A stretch of DNA of 64,000 nt from Chalara sp. BL73 (GCA_918026815.1 CAKJVC010000131.1:1-64000); one strand, 5' to 3'; numbered from the stretch's first letter, positions 41,879 to 54,686 are shown. Numbers and translations: made by a program. Notes: a model not told the origin generated them from the sequence alone.

Positions 41879-41904
41879 TTTATAATAAAACTATTTATTA
41901 TAAA
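41879..41904. terminator. 11-bp hairpin after LAGLIDADG 2
   Basis: TTTATAATAAA and its exact complement around ACTA, two bases after the stop codon and running into the tRNA-Gly-like copy. Confidence 0.65.
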
Positions 41905-41974
41905 CAGTCATAGGTTAATGGTAAACTCATCGTTTACCAAACGATATTTGTCGGTTCGAGTCCGACTGGCTGTA
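41904..41974 (+). tRNA. tRNA-Gly-like, anticodon ACC (second copy)
   Basis: The acceptor ACAGTCA/TGGCTGT has one mismatch and the anticodon is ACC. It differs from 40737-40807 at only a few bases. Probably a duplication made when the LAGLIDADG unit inserted. Confidence 0.75.
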
Positions 41975-41993
41975 TATAATATGAAAAATAAAA

Positions 41994-42039
41994 GTTGTCT
42001 TCCAAACAATATTTGCCGGTTCGAGTCCGGCTGACTGTA
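41994..42039 (+). pseudogene. 3' half of tRNA-Gly (UCC)
   Basis: It starts at the anticodon stem (TTGTCTTCCAAACAA, anticodon TCC) and runs to the 3' end with a perfect T-arm GCCGG-TTCGAGT-CCGGC. The 5' half is missing. Together with the two copies upstream it fits the remains of the original target tRNA. Confidence 0.8.
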
Positions 42040-42169
42040 TATTTAATAACAACATATATATTATTGTATAAATAGTTAAAAAAAAAAATACTATGAATAA
42101 AAAAACTTTTTTTAATAGGGTTCATTTAAAAACTTTTTAAAGTTAAATTTAAAATAAAAATGTATAAAA

Positions 42170-42240
42170 GCCTTTATAGCTCAACGGTAGAGCAAAATAC
42201 TGTTAATATTTAGACATATGTTCGATTCATATTAAAGGCT
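42170..42240 (+). tRNA. trnN: tRNA-Asn (GUU)
   Basis: The acceptor GCCTTTA/TAAAGGC is perfect, the D-arm is GCTC..GAGC, and anticodon GTT lies in the loop CTGTTAA between AAATA and TATTT. Confidence 0.94.
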
Positions 42241-42313
42241 TTAAACATTAGAAGTATCTAATGATAAGTAGATATTATATAAAATTTTATAAATAATTGA
42301 ATAAGACATAAAA

Positions 42314-42384
42314 GGCGTGTTAGTTTAATGGCAAAACTCTGTGTTTCGGCCACATTAATATAGGTTCAAATCCTATATGCGCTT
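42314..42384 (+). tRNA. trnR: tRNA-Arg (UCG)
   Basis: The acceptor GGCGTGT/ATGCGCT pairs with wobbles. Anticodon TCG lies in the loop TTTCGGC between TGTG and CACA. It reads the rare CGN codons. Confidence 0.88.
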
Positions 42385-42490
42385 ATTTTACATAATTTTT
42401 ATTTTACACTTAATTTTTATTGCTGTGGTGTTATATTATAGACTATCTAATGACATAATGATAATAATTTATTTTTTTTTTATAAGCTTG

Positions 42491-42562
42491 AAGAAATTAG
42501 CTTAATGGTATAGCGACCGTTTTACACACGGTAGGTTAGGTGTTCAAATCACCTATTTCTTA
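42491..42562 (+). tRNA. trnV: tRNA-Val (UAC)
   Basis: The acceptor AAGAAAT/ATTTCTT is perfect. Anticodon TAC lies in the loop TTTACAC between ACCGT and ACGGT. It ends a few bases before the nad2 start. Confidence 0.95.
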
Positions 42563-42569
42563 TATTATC

Positions 42570-44249
42570 ATATATTCTTTATTATTTTTACTATTATCGA
42601 ACTCTTTAACTGCTCGTAGAGATAAGTCAATACTTTTTAATAGGTTAACTATAACAATTTTAATTTATTCACTTTTATTAAGTGTATTAGGATTATATTT
42701 AGTTTCTTTATATAGAGGTATAGGATTATTCGGAGCTTTATTTAATGCAACTAGTATTACTCAAGTTTTTCATATTTTTATATTTATAGTTTCTGCAGTT
42801 ATTTTACAACTAACGGCTTTTTATCCTCGTAGAGTTTGATTAGCCGACTATTCATCTATTTACAAAATTGTTTTTTATAAGTTTTTATTTTATACAACTA
42901 AAATAATAAATAAATTAGCTGAACAATTTAAAATTATAGAATATCCTCTTATTATATTATTTATAATAAGTGGAGCTTTATTTTTAGTGTCTACTAGTGA
43001 TTTAGTTTCTATTTTTCTATCTATAGAGTTACAAAGTTATGGTCTATATTTACTTAGTACATTATATAGAAATTCAGAATTAGCTACTTCAGGAGGTCTT
43101 ACTTATTTTTTATTAGGGGGATTAAGCTCTTGTTTTATTTTATTAGGTACTAGTTTATTATATACAAACTCAGGTTCTAGTAATTTAGATGGTATATACA
43201 TTATTACTAGTTTAAGTGAACTTGTTAACCAGAGTAACATAGCTTCTCATTATACACCTTATTATATTAATTTTGCGTTCCTTATTTTGAGTGTAGGTTT
43301 CTTATTTAAAGCAAGTGCTGCTCCTTTCCATTTTTGATCTCCGGATGTTTATGACGCTATACCTACCATTGTGACAACTTTTGTAGCAATAGTAGCAAAA
43401 ATATCTATATTTATATTTTTATTAGAATTAGTACATTACACAAGTAATTCTCTTTTTTCTTTTGAATATAGTTGGACTTCAAGTTTACTAGTCAGCTCTT
43501 TACTTTCTTTAATAATAGGTACAGTCGTTGGTTTATCTCAATTTAGAATAAAACGATTGTTTGCTTATAGTACTATATCTCACGTAGGTTTTATATTATT
43601 GGCATTAAGTATTAATAGTATAGAGTCTATCCAGGCCTTTATTTTTTATTTAATGCAATATTCTATTAGCAATTTAAACGCTTTTATTATACTTGTAAGT
43701 ATAGGTTTTTCACTTTACTATTTAAATAACTCTACACAAGAGTACAAGGAATTAGACGATAAAAATAATTCACCTGTTCAGTTAATTAGTCAACTTAAAG
43801 GTTATTTTTATATAAATCCTTATTTAGCTTTAAGTTTAACCATTACTATCTTTTCTTTTGCAGGTATTCCACCTCTAATAGGGTTTTTTGCTAAACAGAT
43901 GGTTTTAAGTGCAGCTCTTGATAGTGGTTATGTATTTATTTCATTAGTTGCGATATTAACTAGTGTTATAGGTGCTGTATATTATTTAAACATAATAAAA
44001 CAAATTTTTTTTGATTCACAAGAATATAATGTTAACACTGATATTAATAGTATGTCGTTACAAGGTAGTATAACTAAAAAAAATAAAGTTCTACAAAATT
44101 TAACTTTTAAAATAAATAGTGTAGTATTATCTAAATCTTTAACAATTACTATATCTATATTAACCTTATTAACATTATTATTTATATTTATGCCCGATGA
44201 ATGATTAAGTATGGCTAATATATTAGCTTTAATATTATTTAATACTTAA
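42570..44249 (+). CDS. nad2: NADH dehydrogenase subunit 2
   Basis: Antiporter-like complex I subunit of about 559 residues. The frame holds [17 protein letters not shown] near the N-terminus, [20 protein letters not shown] (conserved Glu) and [20 protein letters not shown] (conserved Lys), [20 protein letters not shown], and the C-terminal [11 protein letters not shown]. No ATG lies near the start. ATA at 42570 is chosen because it falls just after trnV and gives the family's usual distance to SNSLT; ATT at 42564 is possible. TAA 44247-44249 abuts the nad3 ATG, so the pair is co-transcribed. Confidence 0.95.
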
Positions 44250-44678
44250 ATGACAAGTACAACTTTTTTTTTCTTTTTTATACCTTTATTAGCCATTATA
44301 CTATTGGCAGTTAATTTAATTTTCGCTCCACATAACCCGTCTGAGGAAAAAAATAGTCCTTTTGAATGTGGTTTCCATTCATTTTTAAGCCAAAATAGAA
44401 CACAATTTAGTATTTCTTTTTTTATATTTGGTTTATTATTTTTATTATTTGATTTAGAAATATTATTAGTGTATCCTTATGCAGTTAGTTCATATGCTAA
44501 TGGTATATATGGTTTAATTATTATGTTAATTTTTTTTTTAGCTTTAACGCTAGGATTTACTTTCGAATTAGGTAAAAATGCTTTAAAAATTGAAAGTAGA
44601 CAAAGTAGTACTTTAAAAAATAAAGTTACAAACTATAACCTTAGTGGCTTTCTTAGGAGAGCTAATTATAAAATATAG
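44250..44678 (+). CDS. nad3: NADH dehydrogenase subunit 3
   Basis: Complex I membrane subunit of 142 residues with three helices. It shows the conserved loop NPSEEKNSPFECGFHSF (about residues 28-44), with the redox-sensing Cys, and the Asp/Glu-bearing helix LLFLLFDLEILLVYPYA. The ATG directly follows the nad2 stop without a spacer. The C-terminus is about 20 residues longer than a minimal ND3. The next, unknown ORF overlaps its 3' end. Confidence 0.97.
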   Translation: MTSTTFFFFFIPLLAIILLAVNLIFAPHNPSEEKNSPFECGFHSFLSQNRTQFSISFFIFGLLFLLFDLEILLVYPYAVSSYANGIYGLIIMLIFFLALTLGFTFELGKNALKIESRQSSTLKNKVTNYNLSGFLRRANYKI

Positions 44679-45264
44679 TATTTTAGAGTCAAATGAGTGA
44701 GCTTTAAGTAACTTATCTATATCAAATGAATTAAATCTTTTACATAGTTTAGTTAGTTCACCTAATTTATTGAATATTGTTTCTAAGTTAGACAATTTGC
44801 TTTATTGTATTATACCCGTTATTTTTATTGTTTTTTTTACTATTCTTTCTATGGATGAGCCTCCTAGATATTTTTACGATGGAAGATACACAACTGGAAC
44901 TCCTAGAAAAATTTATGTTGAGAGAGATAGTAACCCTCTATGGAAAATTTTAGAGAAAGCAGAAATTCAAATGTCATATATGGGTCATTACAAATCAATT
45001 CCTTTATATAGTCCATTTTGAGTACAGTATATTCATTTACAAGCTAATTTAAGTGAAACTGAAAAACAGCTATTATACGATAGAAGAAATGTATTAGGGT
45101 ATAATGCTCATACCAGTATATATCATCCTTTAGAGTTAGCTGAAAAATTTACTAATAATGAGCTGTTAGTTGCTAAAGAAATATTTATAACAGATATTCT
45201 TAGAGTAATAGCGCAAGATAAAGTAAAAAGAATAAGCAATATTGATAATATTCTTAATAAATAG
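44659..45264 (+). CDS. Unknown ORF overlapping the end of nad3
   Basis: No function recognised. It is open from about 44614 to TAG 45262-45264 in the frame +1 to nad3. No ATG lies near the start; ATA at 44659 is one possible start and would give about 201 residues. One membrane helix (LLYCIIPVIFIVFFTILSM, about residues 52-70) is followed by a soluble domain with DEPPRYFYDGRYTTGTPR, EIQMSYMGHYKSIPLYSPF and LLYDRRNVLGYNAH. Base composition and codon use look like the neighbours. It lacks the accessory leader hairpin, so it may be a resident gene expressed with nad2-nad3. Confidence 0.55.
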
Positions 45265-45481
45265 TTTAAAAATAGATTTTTTAATTGGTAATTTATTTAA
45301 ATAATATTATTAACTAAACTATTTATATAAATAATAATTTAGCTTATTTTAGGGTATTGTATTTTATTTTTACTTTAATTATTTTGCACAACATATAAGG
45401 TTACATCCTTATACTTTTTTTAGTGTATATATTTACTATAAACATTTAAAATTTACTAAAAAAAAATTTTTTTTATGTAAA

Positions 45482-45553
45482 GAGATCTTAGTTTAATGGT
45501 AAAATACTAGACTTTTAATCTTCGTTATAAGGGTTCGAATCCCTTAGATCTTA
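45482..45553 (+). tRNA. trnK: tRNA-Lys (UUU), copy 2
   Basis: Identical to 1815-1886. Confidence 0.8.
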
Positions 45554-45925
45554 AATTATTTTTGTCCTTTTTACCTCCTTTTTTATTTAGTTATTTTTAA
45601 TATAACTAATCTAATTTACATGCATATTTGTATTAGTTTATTTAAACTTGTTTTTTCTTTTATATTATATAGTATAAAAGCGAATAAAACTCTTGTTAAA
45701 CAAGATATACTTAATATTTTTAAGTAGACTAATCATATACATAGCTGCTATAATAAATTATAACGCGCAAAGTATTTTGTATAACTTTATTAATAATTGT
45801 TATTAATAAAAGTTATAAGTACAAAATTATAACTTATAACTAGTTTAACATGGCCATAATATTTTAAACTAATTATAAATTTAGTGTTTATTTATAATAT
45901 GTAGTTTAGACTTTTTTATACTAAT

Positions 45926-46597
45926 ATGAATAGTTTGTTTTTCTTTTTCGATCATACCACTAGTGGATTTAATGTAGAAGGTTTAGATATAATTTCTCTA
46001 TTTGCTGTATTAAGCGGTATATCAATTATTATTGTAAAAAACCCTATTGCTTCTGTATTATTTTTAATTGGTTTATTTGTATGTATTGCTGTATATCTTA
46101 GTATGATAGGTTTAAATTTTATAGGTTTATCTTATTTACTTGTTTACGTAGGAGCAGTTTCTATATTATTTCTCTTTATTTTAATGTTAATAAATATAAG
46201 AGTTAGTGAATTAATTAGTAATACGAACATTAGTGTTATTTTAGCTGTAATAACTAGTATTTCATTTAATTATCCAATTAACCATATACTACCCTATAGC
46301 ATTATTAATTTTAGTAGTACTTCATGATTAGGAGGAGATACAATATATGTTTATTTATCATCTTTTATTAATTCCTTATTTAGTTCATTAATACTATATG
46401 GGAAAGGACTACATAAAACAGAAGTTTACTATGTAACTAGTAATATATGAGACGGTAACTTATCAGAAATTAGTCATATTACAAGTATAGGTAATATCAT
46501 GTATACAAGTTTTAGTATGTGATTGATAATAACTTCTATAATTTTATTATTAGCAATGGTAGGTGCAATAGTTATAACTATTAAACCCAAAAATTAA
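45926..46597 (+). CDS. nad6: NADH dehydrogenase subunit 6 (copy 2)
   Basis: Same 223-residue product as 2256-2927. The upstream spacer (45554-45925) repeats the hairpin region and holds no gene. Confidence 0.97.
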
Positions 46598-46692
46598 AGC
46601 AAGCCCTTAAGATATTATTAATATAATGTTTTATTTCCAAAGTTAAAGAGCTTATCCTGTGAATATAATAAACAAGGGTATACTTTTTAACA

Positions 46693-46763
46693 AAGAGCGT
46701 AGTTTAACGGTAAAACTTGAAGCTTCAGACTTTACTTTCTCAGTTCAAATCTGAGTGCTCTTG
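46693..46763 (+). tRNA. trnW: tRNA-Trp (UCA), copy 2
   Basis: Identical to 3023-3093. Confidence 0.92.
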
Positions 46764-46929
46764 TATTTTTAAAATTCCTTTCCTTTAAGCAAATATTATA
46801 TAGATGTATATATTATTATTTAATATAACAATAAAATAAAATAAAAGATGAATAAAGAGAAAATATTATAATTAAATAGCCTATTTATGTCGCTTAGAGA
46901 TAATTTTATTTAAAATAGTTAGTATTGTA

Positions 46930-47002
46930 GATTCCTTAGCTTAATTGGTAAAGCGTACTTTTGATAAAGGTATGAGTGTAGGTTCAAATCCTACAGGAAT
47001 CA
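46930..47002 (+). tRNA. trnI: tRNA-Ile (GAU), copy 2
   Basis: Identical to 3260-3332. Confidence 0.95.
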
Positions 47003-47207
47003 TATATACATTGCTTATATTTTAAAAAGAATAAAATAAATGCTTTGGTTTAATATAATTTTATGTTAATTTAGAGTAGTTGGTTAAATCTAAACCAAAA
47101 TAAAAGTTTAAATACTTTATATTTTGTTTAAATACTTTATATTTTGTTTATACAATTTATTAAATAAAGTGTTCCCTTAAAATATATTAATATGTCATTA
47201 TAAATAA

Positions 47208-47293
47208 AGAGAATTGACTGAGCGGTTGATAGTGATTAATTTGAGCTTAATTTAGTCTAAAAAACTACATGGGTTCGAATCCCATATTCTCTG
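47208..47293 (+). tRNA. trnS: tRNA-Ser (UGA), copy 2
   Basis: Identical to 3538-3623. Confidence 0.95.
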
Positions 47294-47636
47294 TTACATT
47301 TATGGTAATTTTGGTTTTTTTTATTTTTAAAAAGGTCTTTTTAAACAAATTACAATAAAAAAAATTTTTTAAACATTTTTTTGCAAAAGGTATATCTATG
47401 AAAAAAAAAGAAACTAAACTACAAATTTTGAAAATAAAAAAATATAAAAATTGAAACCAAACTAAATATATTTTTAATAAGTCAAGGTTTAAAGTATTTA
47501 TGTTATATAATTTTTGTGTATTTTCTATTATAACTAATACAGTTAAAGGCTTTAACCTTAATTACATAACTAGGTAAATAGTTATATAAAAATTAGCCTA
47601 TTTTTCAAGTAAAGTAAAATTAATATACATATATAA

Positions 47637-47708
47637 CAGGTTAAAATCTAATGGTTGGATGCTTCTTTTGGGTAGAAGACTTTTTTGGTTCGAATCCAAA
47701 TAACCTGA
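47637..47708 (+). tRNA. trnP: tRNA-Pro (UGG), copy 2
   Basis: As 3958-4028, with one extra T before the T-arm. Confidence 0.94.
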
Positions 47709-50700
47709 TAAAAACTAGTTAAAAAATTATTATGTTTAAATTATAGTAATTTGAAATACATATGTTTGTTAGCTTTGTGCTTTTTATGTGTATAATGCGC
47801 ATTATAGTAATGCGACGGATATCAATTTAATATTTTTACATTAAATATAAGTTTACTAATTTAAGTATTTTATTTTAGTGTAAAAAAGTATATAAAGAAA
47901 CTATTAGGGATACCTTGCTATATATTAAAGAGAGTTAATTTTAATTTGGCTGTTTTACTTATGATACATATATTTTTTTTGCGAGAAATAATGATTATTA
48001 TTTTTTGACTATATGTGTTATATATAAAAGATATTATTTAACGGGTAATAAATAATATTAGATTATTAAAGGTATTTATTCTGGGTATTTTAATCAGAAT
48101 ATTAGTTTTAATGCTTACTATAACCAAAAAAAAAGTGGGAGAAAACTAGCTTTTTTTTTCTTTTACATTATTAATTTAATGTAAAATTGGTTTATAGCGA
48201 TATGTCTCTGTTCATGTACTCTTAGAGAAATTCAATAACAAACGAAGTGAACTGAAATATCTTAGTAACTTTAGGAAAATAAATCAAACGAGATTCTATT
48301 ATTAATGAGAATTAAAGTAGAATAAGCCTACTCCCACCGTGGGGATTAATAAGTAAAATGGGTAAAACCTGTTTGAATTTAAAGGGGAACCTTCCTCTAA
48401 GGCTAAATATAATATATAAGCGACAGCGTATAGTACTGTGAAGGAAAGGTTTGAAATAGTAGTTTTATAAGCAGCTCGAGTAAAGTTTAATTACAAATAA
48501 GAGCGTACCTTTGGCATAATGGGTCAGCGAGTTAATGTTAGATGCGAGCAGGAATGCCCAGATAAACCAATTATGAAATAATGATTTAGTATCTAAAATT
48601 AGACCCGAAGCCTAGTGATCTTACTACAGTCAGGGTTATAAAAGCCCGAACGGTTTATCGTTGTAAAGATATCCGAAGAACTGTGGTAAGTTAGTGAAAG
48701 ACAATACTGACTAGGATAGCTGGTTTTCTGCGAAACCTATATAAGTAGGTAATTCAAGTTACATCTTAGCAGGTACAGAACTGTGATCTCAGGCAATTTT
48801 TTATTTATTTTTTGTTCTTGTTCATTGTTTAATAACAATGGATACACAAATAATAGTTTATTTTGCATATATCGGGGAACCGTGAAGGTTTTATCGGTGA
48901 GTATTCGCACTCGGAAGGGCAAAGATGAATCTTGAATAATCGGACATAGTACGATAAGGTTGTATGTCTAAAGGGAAACAGCCCAGAACAAGAGTTAAGG
49001 TTCCAAAATTATTGTTAAGTGAAATTAAGGAAGTTTATATCTTATACGACTAGGAAATAGGCTTAGAAGCGGTCACTTTTTAAAGATCTCGTAACAGAGC
49101 ACTAGTTAAGTATATTATTACTTATCTCATAAAGTTATGATAATAATATGTTTTTTACTTTGATAATAGCACCGAAAATTTAACGGATCTAAACAATATA
49201 CCGACACCTTGTCCATCTTTTAAATTAATTTATTTTATTATATTAGATGGGGTAGCAGAACGTTGGGTAACTAAATTATTCTTTTTAAGGATAATTATAT
49301 CAGATCCCAAGTGAGAATGCTGACATGAGTAACGAAAAAGCATAAGTATTATGCTCGCCTAAAGCTTATGGATTTTATAAAGTAACGGCCTCTAAGTTTA
49401 TATCAACCTAAAGGATTAAACGATGAGTGAACCTACCTTACTAGTTACAACCTTGTTCTGTAAAGACAATACTTCTTTCTATATTATATTAATATAACAT
49501 TTTAAATGAAATGGTTAGATATAATAAACTCATTATTTTGATTTGAAAGGAGTACAGTGAAAAGGGTTCTGGAAAAACAGTAGGGGCCTATAGACCTTCC
49601 CTTTTTTTATAAACTAAAGAGTAGATGTTAATTACAATAAAAAAGATAGGATTCGTCACTATAATAAACTAAAAAGATGATGAGTGATTCTATGGGCTAA
49701 GTACCGTACCTAAAAACTACCACAAGTAAGCTAGTAGAGAATACGAAGGCGTTTGAGTGAACAATCATTAAGGAACTCGGCAAACTAGCTACCGTAACTT
49801 CGGGATAAGGAGAGCCATTCCTCCTGTTAAGCGTGTGCAAAGCATGCGACAGGTAAAGAATAGGAAGCATGGAATAGTGTTGTACGACTGTTTAATTAAA
49901 ACAAAGCACTCTGCAGTAAGATAATAAATCAAAGTATTGAGTGTGATTTCTGCCCGATGTCGGCTGGTTAACTAATTTGCTAAGCTGACTAATATAAGCT
50001 TGGCTTTGATGGAAACCCCGATCAATGGCGGCCTTACCTATGAGGGTCCTAAGGTAGCGGAATACCTTGGCCGTTAAATGCGGTCTTGCATGAATGATTT
50101 AACGATACAACAGCTGTCTCAATGATTGGCTCAGTGAAATTGGAATAACTGTGCAGATACAGTTTACCTCTAGTTAGACGAGAAGACCCTATGCAGCTTT
50201 ACTGTTGCTAATTATTGAACATGATGTAATCAATTTTAGAGTATAAGGTAGTAGTCTATACATAGTTGAAACACCTTTATTACATTTATCATGTTGGTAG
50301 ACAAAAATTTGTCTACATCTTAGTACCTTTTTATACTGGGTTGTACTTTATAATAATAAAAAATAGCATCCCTTTATTGATTAGGACTAAGATTAACCCT
50401 TTTTAAGGGGACAATTGCTAGGAGGCAGTTTATGCGGGGCACAGATCCCATAAAAAGTACCTGGGTGTATCCAAAGTTAATTTTGTAAAATTATCATTAC
50501 TTAAACATGATAATTAAATACACATATTTGCTAAACTTAGTTTAAAAAATGTGTGTATTTTTTATTTTTAGTTTGTTATTTGGTGTAGCATTCTGTTTTG
50601 TCAGATGAAGCTATAACTAATCCAATTATATTTCTATTAAGTTAGAACTAAAATTTATTATTCAAGTAAGATTTTAACTATATGGAAAATAGTTGTAATT

Positions 50701-50949
50701 AAGAGAATATATCTTTATATTTTTTTTACAAATTCTGTAAAAAAAAAATCTAAGAAATTATTGTTTTTAGTTATAATATTTACAAGTTATTAGTTAATAT
50801 TATAATTATGTTTATTACTTGTCAAGTTTAATGGCTTAATCTTGCTTTACTGTCTGACTTACACGTCTATCAGTCGCGTAAGCGGGGCATATGATCACAA
50901 GATGCAGAAAGGAAAGGTCTTGGATTTTTGAAAAAGCTACGCTAGGGAT

Positions 50950-53354
50950 GTTAGTCCTCCTTTGTTTTATTACCTTTAGTTTAACAAAACTAAACATAGG
51001 TATAAATCTATTGGTATTTAATTGGGTTAATTTCAAGAATGGCTTGAAAAGCTAACTTGAAGCGAAATTTACTTTGGCATTTTTAAGTATCTTAATTTTT
51101 AAGGTATAAAGTAAAACCGTTCAACGACTAAAAGGTGAGTTATGCTAACAATACTCCTTTTATTGACACCCAACATTTTTTTGTTCTTTTCTTTATAGAA
51201 AAACCTATTCTAATTTTTATATTATAATAGTTGTATAATAACTTATTATCCTAATGTTAGATATTATATATGTATATAAGCTATGTCTAGTTGAAAAATT
51301 TATAATTATATTGTGGTTTTTTATAAAAAAATCGGAAATATCTTTTATAATGCAATAAAAAAAAATTATTAATAATACTATGCAAAAAATTAACAATATT
51401 ACTATGCAAAAAAAAAATAATATTATTTCAGATAATAACTGCTTTAATACTTTAAGGGTACATCCAACACCTTTAATATTTAATAAAAAAAAGCAAAAGT
51501 CTTTAAACAATACCTTACAATATATTAATAGTGATACAGGTAAAATGAGACATTACCCACCTGCAGCGCAAGAGTGGTACAATAGTATTTATACTTACAA
51601 TAAAAATTATTCTAAATATTTACCTATCTTAGATAAAAGCCTTATAGCTATTTTAACAAATTATTCTAATATGATACCAGGTAGAAATACACGTAAAGAT
51701 ATAATGTCAACTGTTAAGCGTAAAAATTTAAAAGGAAAAAAAAAAAGATTGTTTTTACGTAAATTAAAAGCTAAACGTATAATTAAACATAAACGTTTAA
51801 CTCCTCGTAAAGTTTTTGTAGGGAGAGGTGATTTAAAACACACTAGCAATAAAGTAATTATAACACTATATACTTTTAGTATTTTAAAAACATTTTTATT
51901 GAGAAAAATTAAAAGACTTATTCATTTTTTATATTTCCCTGATAAAACATTGAATCTTTTTGTAACTAAAAGTTTACTTGATTCTGCAAAAGATACGACA
52001 AAAAAACGTAATTTAATATCTTACAATAGACCTTTAAGTTTACAGGAATTTTTATATTCACCTTTGTACCATACAATAAGCGAATCAGGTAGAAAAATTA
52101 AACGAAAAGTTAAATATCCCATTAATTATTACGATGGTAGTATAACACCTACTTATTTAATAACTTTCTATGAAGCTTATCTTTCGTTTACTATATCTAA
52201 GGTAAATAAAATTACTAGACGTATTAGTATAATTATAGACTACTTTGACTTTTTAACAACTTTAGCTAAAAAAAAAATACTGACTGACAATGAAAAGTTA
52301 TTTATTTTTACACCTAAAGTAACTAAATTTAAATATTCTACATACAGTAAAAGATTTATTTTTAGTATTTATAAAGCAAGAAAATTGTACTTAGCTCGTT
52401 TGTTGAGATTTTCTTGAGCACTTTATATAAATAATCTTAAATTTAAACATCCTTTAATGATTTCTAAACTAGAACCATTAGTTAGAAATTTATATGGTAA
52501 AGATGTTGAATTTAATCTAGTTGAATTAAAAAAAATGCATTTAAATAGTGATATTTTTACACAGGCTGTTGCTTTAAAATTAAAAAATAGAAAAAATAAA
52601 TTATTTAATGTTTTAACATCATCTTTAAATAAAGTAAATTTACCTAATGTAAGTAGAATTAATGAAAAATTTAGTGATTTTAATAAAGAAGAATATATAG
52701 TAAACAAAATTAGAAACACTAGTGTTAATTCTATGTTTGGTTATTATGACTTAAATAATTCTAATAATACATTTAATCAAAATATATCTAAAGATTCTTT
52801 AAATAACTTGTTGTTAGGTTTTTTCCTTTAGCTAATAATTTAGAACTAGATTTAAAAAAAAGATCTTCTGTAACTAAATTATCTGTTTCTATAAAAGATT
52901 ACGTTATTAAAAACTTAAAACATTTAACTTTATCTGGTGTAAGAATAGAGGCTAAGGGTAGATTAACCAGACGATTTACTGCTGAAAGATCTGTATTTAA
53001 AATGAAGTATAAAGGTGGTTTAAAAAATGTTGATTCTTCTTTTAAAGGATTACCTGCTGTAATGTTAAGAGGTTTTTCTAAATCTAATGTACAATACTCT
53101 ATAATTAATTCTAAAAATCGTAATGGAGCTTATGGGGTTAAAGGCTGAATAGGTAACAAATAGAATATTTTACTTAGTTAATATATTTAACATTCTTTTA
53201 CTAATAATTTCGCATAGATTTAAAAACAAATTTAAATTTTTTAATTAATTTCGCGTTGGATTACTATAAAGAATAACTAAAAAATGAAGAAATAGTCTGA
53301 ACCATTTTAAAAAAAATGGAATTATAGTATTAATAATCTATACTAACAATTTTG
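50950..53354 (+). other. Group I intron in rnl domain V, copy 2
   Basis: Same intron as 7261-9661, with borders fixed by the GGGAT / AACAGGCTAATTAC join. It carries rps3. Confidence 0.93.
51380..53163 (+). pseudogene. rps3: Ribosomal protein S3, intron-encoded, copy 2 (3' frameshift)
   Basis: Here the N-terminal part is in frame from the ATG at 51380 (MQKINNITMQKKNN) through RVHPTPLIFNKKKQ, a segment typical of fungal Rps3, and the RHYPPAAQEWYN signature. One T is missing in the run at about 52819-52824 (six T instead of seven), which ends the frame at TAG soon after. The remainder to TAG 53161-53163 lies in another frame. The break is very probably an assembly error, because copy 1 has the extra T. 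Confidence 0.9.
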
Positions 53355-53961
53355 AACAGGCTAATTACGTCAGGGAGTACAAATATAGGACGTAGTTTGG
53401 CACCTCGATGTCGGCTTAACTTATCCACATGGATGCAGGTACTATGAAGGGTCCGACTGTTCGTCGATTAATAAGTTACACGAGCTGGGTTAAATACGTC
53501 GTAAGACAGTATGGTTTCTATCTTCTAGAGGAAGTTAGAATAAAATAAGGATAGCCCCCTCGTACGAAAGGAGCTGGGTATATTAACCTCTGGTTTACCT
53601 GTTGTTTAAAGCTTTTAGACTATTTGCACTCAAATAATAATTAGCTTAGGCACGGCAGGAACGCTATGTTAGTTAAAGATAAGTGCTGAATGCATATAGG
53701 CACGAAACTTACCTTAAGATATTCTTAAATATACGTAGTAGAACACTACGATTTTGTACATTAAATTAATAAAATTTTTTTTTACTAGTTTATATGTACA
53801 ATTAATAGGCTTTAGCTCCAAGAATTTTAATTTTTTTAGGTTTAAAGTACTAATTTTATTCATAACTAAATAAATATGATATCGAAAAAAAAAGCATTTC
53901 TACCTTTTGGTAACATTATTTTTAATTTAACTAAAGTATTTTTTTTTACAAAATAAATTTT

Positions 53962-54034
53962 AGCCTGGTTAGCATAAAAGTAATGTAGCTGTTTTGTAAC
54001 CAGTTGAAGTAAGTGCGATACTTGCACCGGGCTT
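53962..54034 (+). tRNA. trnT: tRNA-Thr (UGU), copy 2
   Basis: Identical to 10269-10341. Confidence 0.8.
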
Positions 54035-54216
54035 AAATATACTGGCATAATAAAAATAACAAAATAATATACTGTTTAAGTTATAGTGTGTGTTTATTAA
54101 CACCCCTTAAATTTATATTCATTATATGAATAATCTTTAATTTACTTTTTAATTTGTTCTTTCTTTCTAGAGTTATTTTTATTATTTTGTTGTTAATCCG
54201 TTTTTAATATTGTTAA

Positions 54217-54289
54217 GGCCTTATAGTCAAGTGGTTAAGACATGATATTTTCACTATCACATGCGTGGGTTCAATCCCCACTAAGGCTA
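54217..54289 (+). tRNA. trnE: tRNA-Glu (UUC), copy 2
   Basis: Identical to 10524-10596. Confidence 0.95.
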
Positions 54290-54386
54290 TACTATGTAAT
54301 TAAATATATATATGCCGTTAAATATTATTAAGTAAACGGTATATATAAAAAGCCTACTTTTTTATTCCTTTTAATTCTATAATTAA

Positions 54387-54686
<300 letters not shown>

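Larger units (their letters stand above)
47880..53808 (+). rRNA. rnl: Large subunit ribosomal RNA, copy 2 (interrupted)
   Basis: Same gene as 4200-10115, with approximate ends. The stretch CTAGTAGAGAATACGAAGGC (about 49731) and what follows to about 49798 reads as conserved rRNA, unlike the longer version in copy 1. Exon joins are at 50949/50950 and 53354/53355. Confidence 0.93.
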
